A stretch of DNA of 64,000 bases, from assembly GCA_030141605.1 (NCBI GenBank), contig JAQGDQ010000052.1, positions 620,001 through 684,000 on the forward strand. The letters run 5' to 3'. The notes under the pieces are model-generated. The model was not told where the DNA came from, made no database searches, and saw nothing but the letters and a program-made list of their open reading frames with translations. The position numbers were made by a program, and so were the translations under genes. Source of the stretch: Tubiluchus corallicola. Lineage: Eukaryota; Priapulida; Priapulimorpha; Priapulimorphida; Tubiluchidae. Below, piece by piece: positions 27,901-39,900 of the stretch. Position 1 is the stretch's first letter. Each line of letters begins with the position of its first letter.

Positions 27901-30900
27901 TTTATTCAGACATGTCGTGAAATATACTTCATAGCTAGACATATGAAGAGGTAAGCATTTGTGTAAGACTACCATACTTGCTTTCAAAATTGATGACTGC
28001 AGTTGTTTCTGCAAAATTTCTATTCTGAGGTGAGTTAATACCCTTAAAGAATCAATCAATATAGGTTTACCTACAGATAGGGTGACAAATGTCCCTGCCC
28101 TGACACTGTCGCATAGCCGGATGGGAAAGGGGGGTATAGAAGTAAATCTTCCCATAGTCATGGCAGGTTGGCAAATCACTTTAATATTTTGTATTGTTAA
28201 CCAGTTTTTAAATGTTTGTGTAAGTGGTTTATAGTAATTATAGTAAACACATGACTGGATTCAGAGAGACCATTCAGGTATCTGTGAATGTGATGTATGA
28301 TTGGTGGTGTGTGATTTGCCATTTTAGAATTTACGAAAAATATTTTTGAAATTCTTGTCTCTTTTCAGTATAAATAATGCCCTAGCAGATAATCCTTCCT
28401 AGTGAGTGTGCATAATTATTTTTCCAACAATTATTTTAACATTATAACAAAAAGATTATCATTTGTATACTTTGCATTCATTTATCATATAACAGTAAAG
28501 TATTTATTTCAAGCATTTAACCAATTGATTTTATCACTCTTGCAAAATAGGGTATGATGATGCAACAAATTCGGAAATAAGTGCTCTAAAAAGGAGAAAT
28601 CTCGCGGCATGACATTACAATACATAAAAATGCTGGAACAATGTTAGCACAATTATCAATTGAAAAACCGCCACGCGAAGGTATAAAGCACATTATACAT
28701 GCCAACAAAACAATAAAGATCTCAAATCAACCAATTAAAAGCATAGTCTTCACTACAACAGATAAAGTATTGACAGAAATTTGTTATAAATGTAAAGTGG
28801 GGCTTAATCATATGGACTACAGTAACTAGAATTCTATTAAAGAGAATGTGCATTTTAAACATATTTATTTTACAACTTTCAGACACACGAGTAAAACTGA
28901 CGCAAAAGTCCTCTAGTTACAGAGATAACACAAATAAAAAAAAAGTGTAGGATGGGGGCACAAATCTGTTTGATGCAAAGGAACTAAAAGCAAAAATTGT
29001 TGAATGCTATGGCCAAATACCTCGTAAAGAAGTGAGAAGCTGCGTCGGCTGTTGGAAGAAACGCCTTCATGTAATTTGTATTGAAAATGGTTGACACACA
29101 GTGGCACACATAATTTTTTTCGGCATTTATTTTTTTCACTTGTTGTTTAAAGTTCTGTACCTTTGAAATAATCTAAGGGAAATGACCTAAAATTTTTGGT
29201 ATTTATACATTAGTGTCTGTGATATTAATAAATGGTGGTTTCTGAATCACAGCAATGCTTCTGAGAAAACATCTCCAGTGTGGCAGTTAGCCTTTGAGAA
29301 ATGCATTACCAGTCATAATAACGATATTCTGTGTACATTTATACTAATCAGTTAATGAGGTAACGTCTCTAAATAAAATGTTCACTGTACACTGCAATCA
29401 CGGAATTACTATTGCGCATTAAATATAAACAATTTGAAAATTTGCCAATCAACCTGCTACAATTCCTGTAAAGAAAAGGTTTGTTTGATATAAAAGAGCA
29501 TTAATGTATCTTTCTAACAATGTAAAAACTTATTAACAATACCAATCTGTAAAAACATACAAGTAGAACAACAGATCAGTTATAAATTAGACTTATACAA
29601 CAAATAACCATTGCAAGACTCACCCAGCAATCAAGAACATTTGACAGATACTTTTGCCTTATCTTTAGGGGTTGCTCAATAATATTTTTGCTATTTTTCG
29701 GGCCATTTAAGATAATCTTACATAAGACACCCTCATTTTCTTCCGAAAGCGAATGTAATGGATTAACTGCATCGTCAGCGAAGGGCCTTGCCATCCTAAA
29801 AATAAAAAAATGTTAAAACCTACATTAAAATATCATTTGTTAATCAAACAGATCTCAAAACATTTTATACATTGTTTGGAACATTCAGGCTAACATCCAG
29901 GCATGGGACATAATAAAACAAAACTATTACCTTTAGATGTGAAAAAAAGAACAAATGAATATATATTACATACAGTTGCACACAGGATCAAGATTGCAAG
30001 CACTCGAACATGCAATTTGTAGGTTAATCACGGGCAAGAATATTTCAGCACCATTTTTATTTAAAATTAGGACTTTAATTTACTCATAGGAAGGCATTTA
30101 AAAAATTAGGCACAGTCAATTACTGGTTATTTAAGTCAGCAATGACAATGGAAAAAGGAAAAAAAGGAAAAGAAACATTTCTAGAAACCACTGAAAGGGA
30201 AAAGCAAAAATCACAAACTAGTTTTTTCAAAGAGCTTTCTACTAAAACTAAAACTACTATAACAACTCTATGCTCAGACAATTTTCTGCTTGTAGATCTG
30301 TGAAAGGTAAGTTGTGGTATTCAGGAAATGTAAGTGATAACAAGTGTTTGTACAGTTTATGAAACAAGGTAAAATAAAATACCAGAAAACTTTTGACATG
30401 TGGTGCAATTTATGATCAATCTAACTGCCAAAGAGCTGCTTAATGAGGACAAAATATTAACTAATTTTACAATATTTCTGACATAGTTTTGGTCGACAGG
30501 CATTTGGTCTCCTCTATCCCTGTTTTGCCCCCTAGCAGGGTCGCGGGTTAACTATTTTCATTGTAACCCACCTCATTTGATCCGTCTTATTGACTTTCAT
30601 TTGATATACTACAATATACTTTTGGTCGACCCTGGAAAGCATTTGTCTCTTTAACCCCTATTTGGCCCCTAATGGGGTTAAAGATTAACGACTCACATTG
30701 TAACCCTATACCTCATCAAGACCTTTTATTTGATATGCTACATAGTACTATTGCTAAAAACTTGACACATATCTGTTCCCAACTCCTATTTTTTGGTTTC
30801 TATACCCCTACTGGGGTCAGAGATCAATATGAGTAAATATCAAATATTGTGGCCTTAGCTTAAAAACTGTGGGAGCAGCGGGAAAAATAAATGAAGACTC

Positions 30901-33900
30901 GTCCTTTCCGTGGCTGTTGACCTGGCAACTCAGGTCACATGTATACATACATAACTTTCCACAGAGAGTGTACCCTATAAGTTCTGTGTCCCTAGCCTTA
31001 GCATGTAAAATGTCACCAATTTGCATTTTGCATTTTGGCACCACCCTCAGGCATTTAAAGCTTGTCAGCTTTTTAAAACCCTGGTGCACATCTACCCCAT
31101 AGTATGCAAATACTTGTGAAATTTTTTTTTCAAAAAACCGAAAGCCCAAGAAAGAGATGCGACTAACAGGAAAAACTGACCAATATCCACTGCCCTTAAC
31201 CCCTTGACCAGTGGTCAGTGGTGACGTTACCCCACCCAGGGCTACTCACCCTGGGAGTTTGGTGACCCTAGCTGGCAAGGCTTACGAGTTATTAAGTGTT
31301 AAAGTTGCGGAGAATAAGTAAATAAAAAAGCTGGACGAAAAACAGTATAGCGAAATCTTAATAATTGACTGTACAAAAAACAGTAAGATTTTGATATGTC
31401 AAAATCTTAATAAAGCCATTCTTCAACTTGAAGCAACATTCAGTTCCGTGCAATCAGTTGTAAGGCGGTTTGGATGCCAGGCTATGTATGTATATTAATA
31501 TATTTCAGTCTGCCTGTATTCTAAACATATAAGATGTGATCGTGGTCGAAAAGCCAATCAGTTGCCAGTCGCATAGATTGCAAACTGACGGCTATTTGTA
31601 AAGCTAGTTGTAACAACAATAATAATAGTAATAATCAATATGGGGCGCAAGCAGCACTTACCACTTCATAAGTAATTCATTTGGTACTGAATCAACAACA
31701 CTTTCAATCTCTGTCACATTCATTATGGTTGCAGCTTCATCTATAAAATCTGTCATTTTGCTTGCTAAGCAATTGCGCTAAAAAGATGAAATTGAAAATA
31801 GATAAAAAAAATAATGGCTGTGATAAAAAGTCACATCACAGCAGTAAAACTGAAAAAATGTGTAAATAAAATCAAAATTAAGAGTCGTTGCATTTCAAGA
31901 TAAAAATTTGGAGGAATGACAATACAAAGTCAGTAAAACAGTTCAAAACCAATTGAGACAACAAATCTTTCACTATAATTTAGAAAGAAGTGCCAGATTA
32001 CTATTTATAGTTCTAATTACAAATTACAACAGGCATTGGTATTTAAAAGGTAGGTTCGCAATTGCAAGAAGTAGTGACCCAGTGTTGCAGGTTAATGTTA
32101 CAATTAAAACAGAAAAAAATATATTGTAATAATATTATATTAATTATTATAATCTTAAGTATCGATAACATTATTAACGATGGTAAGAACCCAGAACCCT
32201 GATAAGAAAGGCAAGAAAAGTAAAAAATGTTGCTACATAGCCTAGAATTGAACTAGCTTTCTTTTTTCTTTTTCTAAGACAGACAACTCACACCAAAGGA
32301 CCACTGAAAATTCACAGAAACTTTAGGCTCAAATTAAACTTTGCCTGCTATAAAGGATGCTACAATGACCACTTGAATTGTGTCCTGACCAACCATACAT
32401 AAAGAGTACAATCTCACAATATATTCCCATTTAGACGATGTCAATTGGTCAATTGACATGTCAAAGCCAGCAGTGCATAGGAAACGTTATGCATACTATA
32501 TTAGCTATACGGAGAAGAAATATAGGTATACAGCAAAATATGTCAATTAAATTATGACTGATAATTTGTCCAAGCTGGATAACAGAAATGAGGCAAAATA
32601 CAGGCGTCGATACATAGTAGTAAAGAAGTGGAGAGTAGAGAGAAAGTTCTTACAATCAAACAAGAAATTCTTCTCAGTAATTTAGGATGTCTGAGGTTTA
32701 TTTTTGTATCATTAGATATGTCAACATTTATTTCCTTGCACTGAAATGTATTGGGTGGAGTAACTGTGTTACTCTTCCTTGCCTGTCTATTTTTGAGGAA
32801 TATAGTCATTAATCAAAAGTGTGTTTTCGTTTTGCGTGAATTACGTATCTTTAGAAAATCAAAACACAGGCAAGGTAAATACAAAAACAAAACAGGTTAA
32901 ACATTGCATGGCTACAATTTACAAAAGTCTTAGTAAGTTACAAACACTAAAAATTTTGAGAGGCATACAAGTAAATTGTATTGGAACAGAATACAGAATT
33001 ATGAAGAAGTATTTCGCTAACTAAGAGAAAAATTTTGCTTTGTGCTTTTACCCGCAGACAGTAAGCCTGGTTTAGTGACTCCCTGCTTGGCGACGTATCG
33101 TTTTAACGACGACTCCATTTGACAACTTTTTCGCTTAACGTCGCATGTTCCGCTTTAACAACGATTTTTTGCCTTCTTTAAACACTAAAATCTTATTTAC
33201 TGGGCTTGTACTCTATATCAAGAAGCCGGTCACTCAACCCGTAGTGCAACTAAGCTGTCAGCAGACAATCAGCTACAGCTATAGGCAGGCTACGATGATT
33301 CATTGCTTTCCCACATTTAGATTAAATTCTTCTTGATAAAACACAAAAGTTTCAGCTGATAAAACTCTCTCCTGTTATATGGTTAATTGCTGCGTTAACC
33401 TCATTTGCATTTTAGCTATTACAAACACAACATTAGCAACATTTCTCAGGTGTCATGGACAGTACTAAACAAAAAAGATAAACAATTATATTAGAGACAA
33501 AATTGGATATTGTGAGCCGTTTTGATGCTGGTGAAAGAGCAGAAGACGTTAGCAAGCTGAAGCAGCAGAGAAATTTACAGAAACACTAAAAACTATGATC
33601 ACAGACAGCAGTTATTCAAGCAAAAGTTTCTAACGTCGATTAACTCTTTTGGAAAAGAATGCCAGCACGCACTGATATATCGAGGGAAGAAAGATCAGCG
33701 CACGGTTTGAAAGCTGCAAAAGACAGATGCAGCAGGTGATATGAAAATGAACCCAGCCCACGAGCATTTAAGGGTTATTCAAAAAACTCCCTGCCTGTCA
33801 TTTGGAAACAACAAGAAAGCATGGATAACAGGTAAAATTTTCAGTGAATGGCTGACTGAACATGGTATCTCTGCGTGAAAAAATACCGTGCTCAGCAAGA

Positions 33901-36900
33901 CATAGATTTCAAAATTCTTTTGCTTGTTGACAATGCAACCAACAAATTTTGATGACCTTTGTGGCAATGTAAAGATCGTTTTCCTGCTACTAAATACTGC
34001 AGCATTAAAACAGATGATGAGTAGTGTGTAATGTCTCTTTTCGGGTGATTTAATTACCTTTAATTGCTCAATTATGTTCCCGCACTGTGAACTGCATTGG
34101 TCCGGAGTTGAGACATTTCCTCTGTTTTTTTGGGTAATTGAGAGTGATTTGGGGATTAAATTGGACCTACCGATTCTGCTGGAGAGGTGTGAAGGATTAG
34201 AAGCCTGGCCCCATGGGGGTTAGATACCTGCCCGGGGGGTTGGGTAGCCCAAATTACGACCATCACCCATTTGTTGTCAAAAATGCAACGCTCCGCCAAT
34301 GCGTAATTGGGGTGAATTACTGTTTGCTCAAGGGCTGTATTGTCTGCCAATGTCATAATTACCCTAGCTGTACACGCGCTCGGAGGGGATTATCTATATA
34401 ATTGGGTGGCTAACGAGGCGTACAAGGCATCGCCTCTGGGCTTACCCAAGTAGCTGTCTGTGTGTGCCTGTTTCTAAAAGAAAAGTGGAAGTGAAATACT
34501 GTACTTAAATCATCCGCATTTCTAAACTCGTGTGCATGTGTGTGTGTTTCTAATCAACCAGTTGAATTAAACTAGATACCAGAATTTGTATTTACACAAA
34601 TTTTATTTATTGAAGAATCTACACACATTTTAACGTTAGAACAATTATTAAAAACTAGATTAATACAGATTTAATTACATTTATCTAGATTTTTTTTCCT
34701 TTTTTGTTTTATCTTTTATCCAGACTGCATTTACACAAATGCATTTAGTTGCATTTACACAAATGTTTTTACATATTTAATTAGATTAAATCTACATTTA
34801 TCTAGATTTTTTCATTTTTTTAATTTTATCAGGTCAAAAAAAGAAAACTTGCACTAACTAACAGAGACGCCTTACTAACAGACTAGACCAATGAGACACG
34901 AATGACATTACCTTTTTTTGGGAAATTATATTTTTTATAATATAAAAAAATCATTAACATTGTTAAATGCACGTGTGTGTGCGCTTCCCTTTTTACAGAT
35001 GATTCGTGCTAAAACATGTTTTTTTCTCTTTTCAGTGGACACGAATTCCATCTAGCGGATAATTGTCATAGTGGCTCATTGTACATTTGGAGGTGTCAGA
35101 TTTCAGGTATAGGTATAGAATGGATTTTGGATGATATTACCGATGCTATTGAACTGTTAGCACAAGCGCATTTAGAAACTGGAGTTGGTATGCGCATACA
35201 AATAATTGACAATCTGCTCGGAGATGGATTAGTAGAGAGAAAAGAAATTCATATTTCAATAGCGGATTTCACGATTTCTGGGACAGCGACATGTATAGAG
35301 ACATCATTGTGGAAAATCACTGCCAGAGACATCATTGTGGAAAATCTGGAATCTTGTTCAGTGAATAGATATCTCTGGCTTTGTCATATCTGCCGTCCCA
35401 TTTATTGAAATTCAGCTGTCGAAGTATAAACGCTTGTCACGTCTCAAAGTACATGGCGGCTTCTGCCAATTACCCAGAGATTTAGTGGACAAAAGGGTGC
35501 TGCTTAATATTTCCTCTATGCAAGATGCACATTGTGTCAAATATGCCATTTTAGGCTCTTTGTATCAACATTTATTAACGAATTGGACCAGACGCTGTGC
35601 TCACAATTATGATCAGTTTGCTCACAATTTGAATTGGCATCATATTGAATTTCCCACCAAACCAATTTCCGCTGCCAAAGCCTTTTCCGAAATTTAACCC
35701 TGAGTACTGTTTAAACATTTTCATGTACTCTGCCAAAGATGCCAAAAACAAGCACATTAAATTTATATACAATGCCCCATGCAGGATAGCGCAGGGCAGA
35801 AGGTTTATAAACACTCTACTTTATAATCCCTTCTCGTCAAGTCAAGCCGATTATACCCAATGTCATTATCTAACGATCTCTGATCTTAACCGCCTACTAA
35901 ATAAATCCGGTCAAAAGCGTCATTATTGCGAAAGGTGTGTACGTCCTTTTTATATATATATGGCACGTCTTTCGAACATCATAGACGCGAATGCTATCAA
36001 GCCGACGGATGCATGCAAGAAAACTTGCCCCCTCCACCGACACTTTAATTCCTCATTTTCTGGAGAAAGGAAACGTGATTGACACCTCTAATTATCCCGA
36101 AGATCACGTTTTTTATTGCCAGGAAAATCGTGCACTTTAGGTTGTTCCAAAGACGAAACAAAATGCGCGCAAAAGGTGTTGATAGACAGGCAATTACCCA
36201 CGAAATAACGCATGAAGATTTTTTGCGAGCATTTTCCGAACAGGTGGAACAAGTATACGTTTCACCTCCGTGCGACACTACCCCTTCACTAGGTGCGCCG
36301 TCAAAAGATCACTATCTTTTTTCCATGACAAAAGATGCTGGCTATCAAAAAATTTCTCTTTACCTTATGGTCATTTGTTAGATCAAAGAAAACCTCTTGT
36401 TTCTGCTATCACTCCTCCAGTTGAAAACCAACCCTTCTATGGACCCGCTAAAGCAGTAGAGAGACCCATATTTGTTGCCAATGACGACAACAACGATGAT
36501 GTTGATGAGGATAGCGATGATGACAATGGTGGTGAAATCATCATTGGTGATGAGTGGTGAAATCATTATTGATGATGATGATGATGTCATTGTTTGATGA
36601 TATGTCTAAATATTGTATTTTACAAAGTGTAAAAATTTCCCTATAATTATCTGTGATCTACAACCACCTCCCTTGCTAATTTCTCCACTATTTCCCTCTA
36701 TAATAGAAAATAATTTGAAACATGTGCCACATTTATGTGAATCCCTATATCGTGATCTGCACCCACCCTCCAGGATCACACGATATATAGGACGTAATTT
36801 CTCTCAAGTACTATTTCTTTTCTATTTCTCATCTTGCTCAAGTTAACTTTAATTTTGTCGTGATCTGCATCCACCCTCCAGGATCGAGCTAATGTCTCCC

Positions 36901-39900
36901 CATCTATCTATCGATATTTATATAGGTTGTCCATCTACCTCTCCTGGATCACGATATTTATATTTCCACCTCTCCAGGATGTAATTTCTTGCAAATTTTC
37001 CACCACTATACCATCATAATGCATTTGTACAGAACTTCCTGTCAGATGAAAATATAAAGTTGGCCTGTTCTTCGCTGCTTTTCACCTCTCTAGGATGTAA
37101 TTTCTCGCAAATTTCCTACCTCTCCAGGATGTAATTTCTCGCAAATTTCCCACCTCTCCAGGATGCAATTTCTTGCAAATTTTCCACCACTTTGATGGCT
37201 GATATAATACATTTCCTTTCGTTTTGTCGTTTGTTCCGTTGCGCTATTAACACAAAATATCATATCAGCTTTGTCGGTTGAAACATTAGAGTATTAAACA
37301 ACTTTCCAATGTCGATGTTATCAAAGGGTCGTATCCCCCTTCTCCATATACGATATTATCTCAATATACGATATAATGCATTTCCTTTTGTTTTGTTGTT
37401 CGTTCCGTATTCCTCCTTTTCAGGATGTAATTTTTCAGTGATTCTGTGTATTACATCATGTCAATTTTTTTCTGACTTGACAATGTTAGGTTTCTCACTG
37501 TAATTATGCGCAGTGAAAATACATTATTTATATATATATATACAAATGTACATACATATGTAAATATTGAGAATGTAATTGATATTGTTGTTGCTATTGC
37601 TGTTTGCTGTTTTGAAAATATTGTACTAAATTCAAATATATTATATGAAATTCTAATAAACTGTTTTCAAAAAAAATCATTTTTGCTGTTCTTTCACATG
37701 TTGCATTTATATATATGTAGTGCAACTAGTTTTAAAATGTAGAATATGTAGTGGAAGCACTAGTCTATGTAGTAGCAGTTGGAAAAGAAATTAACATTAA
37801 AATATAGTCTATCATTTTTTATTTTTTGCACACATTACACACGGTGACATCTATTAAAATCGATACTACGAATATATATATTTGTCAACCAACCTTCATT
37901 TTAACGATAAGCTGGTGCAGCGTGTTACTCATAGATAGACAGATATTAGCAATCACCCAACGTTACTAGGTCAGGAAGTTCACTCACGTCAAACATATTG
38001 CACACTAGGTGGGCATGACTTACAGTGTACAGCTTGACTGCAAGAGCAGATACTCATATACATATATATATATGTATATATATATATAGGTAGGTGAAGT
38101 GAGGCATTTTTACCAACAGGTGGCGCTAGCATACAGCATTTATTGTAGAGCGAGGAATTTGTTTTGCAAGCCAAAATTACATAAATCATTTTCTCGCGTA
38201 GATGGCGCTAACATACAGCGTGTTAGTAGACAAGCTTTTGCTCCCATACATATCTACATGTAAAAGATCTATTGTAGAGTGAAGAATTTGTTTTACAAAC
38301 GAAAATTATATAAATCATTTTCTCCCGTAGATGGCGCTGGCCTACAGCATGTTAGTAGATACGCTTTTGCTCCCACACATCTACTTGTAAAACATTTATC
38401 AGTGAGAGAACAATAATAAATGGTTGTAATTCAGAAAAGAAATAATAAGCAACATCAAATTAAATTTGAAAGGGGAGTTCACCTCCAGGGAGAGGATAAC
38501 CCCCCAGGGGAAGCAAGTGAGACCTTACATGTGGGTTATATTGCACCAAGCGAGAGTATTGAGACATACGACTTGCACGGTGTTGCCACCATGCTTAAAT
38601 TTGTTGTCATCGCCATCAGCATCACTGCCGGTGTGGTTTGTAGCGATCATCATTATCATCATCATCGTCACGGCTGTCGCCAATGGAAAATAAATGTTTC
38701 ATCAATACCATTTCTCTGTCTAGAAAAAATGGTTGGAAATTTACACACCAGCTGCTGCAGGGAGTCGTAATATTGTCGTATGCAGCAAAACCGCAAAACG
38801 TATGCTCCGCAAGTAAGTAGGATGGGTGATTGTAGTGCTTTTGTCTTGAAAGTCCATGATGCTGACGCCGTTGATGCTAGTCACCAACCTCTTTCTGTAA
38901 TTCGCTCGATGCACAAAAAGGTGCCATTTTTTGTTTATTAGTTATTATCAGTGCTATGTCGGTCTAATTAAAGTGTAGATTCAAAAGCATGTGGCCCCAG
39001 TGAAAGTTCATCACAAACCCGTGTCATCACAAACGTACACCTCCAAGCTTTTTATCTCACTCTTATTAACTTTGCGATAGTAGATGTGTCGAAATTCTCG
39101 CATGACCATGTCGCCGTGCTCTGGCTCGATGGTTACTGCTCGCAAGAGGGGTACGGAAGTGTAACCCACGGGGAAGTGCCCGATGCAGTCTAGATAGATG
39201 TACAGCGTCTGTTGACCTCTGTTCACTTTGCAGGGGTGTGGGGATTCGTATTCGCCTATGGTGAGCAGCACAGAAGGTATATTCCAGAAACCCATCATGT
39301 CAGGTTTGACCGGTAAGACCAGGGTGGAAAGATCTCCCTTAACCATCAACTGGGAGTGCCTAGATATGGGGTAGAAGGAGACACTGAAGGAGAAGGCACA
39401 CTTCTTCGCCATTGTGATCGGATATGCGATAAGTGGGTGGCCAGCCACCTTCGGACACTGCACTAACCGTGAACAGTTCTTCCGTCCAGTTGGGAAAGTA
39501 GGACTTTTTGAATCGTCCCTTGACTTTGGAAAGATGCACTAAATTGCTCACTGCTAATTTTGGAGGCACTCTTAAATCTTTTTTTCTTCGCCTCCTTCCT
39601 TCACCATACAATCTTCTCCTCAAAAGCATCCGTACACCAGATCTTGGAGAAAATCGATCCATCTCAGGGTGTTGCAATGAGTGTAAACTTTGTAGCACCT
39701 AGATTTTAAAGTTCCGTTAAAATGTTCCACCAAAGCCACCTTGTAGACACTTTCCTTGGTGAAAGAATGTACGCCATAGTCTTTCAGCAATTTTTGCACA
39801 TGTCTATTTTGAAATTCTCTACCCTTGTCGGTGTGCAATTTGAGTGTTACCCGTCCCTTCTCCTCGGATATGGTGCGTAGAGTCTCGGCAGTTTCGCATC

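Larger units (their letters stand above)
36561..38400. other. Polinton interior with simple and minisatellite repeats
   Basis: No gene recognised. Holds a 34-35-bp minisatellite, TA-rich microsatellites (37533-37560, 38052-38090) and a 129-bp tandem unit (listed separately). The plus-strand frame at 38420-38770 just after it is not like any Polinton gene I know. Confidence 0.4.

Noticed and set aside
30817-31149. 110-residue minus-strand frame
   Set aside because: It lies entirely within the composite repeat and the homologous region at 11.6-12.1 kb does not keep the frame.
32552-32809. Minus-strand 85-residue frame just upstream of exon 4
   Set aside because: No acceptor/donor pair keeps phase with its neighbours; exons 3 and 4 already join directly in frame.
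38040-38095. TA-rich run as a possible CRISPR or origin-like repeat
   Set aside because: Simple (TA)n microsatellite in an animal genome; no spaced direct repeats.
38420-38770. 116-residue plus-strand frame with a hydrophobic stretch and His-rich run
   Set aside because: No resemblance to a Polinton gene, wrong strand for this half, and the His run comes from a CATCAT simple repeat.
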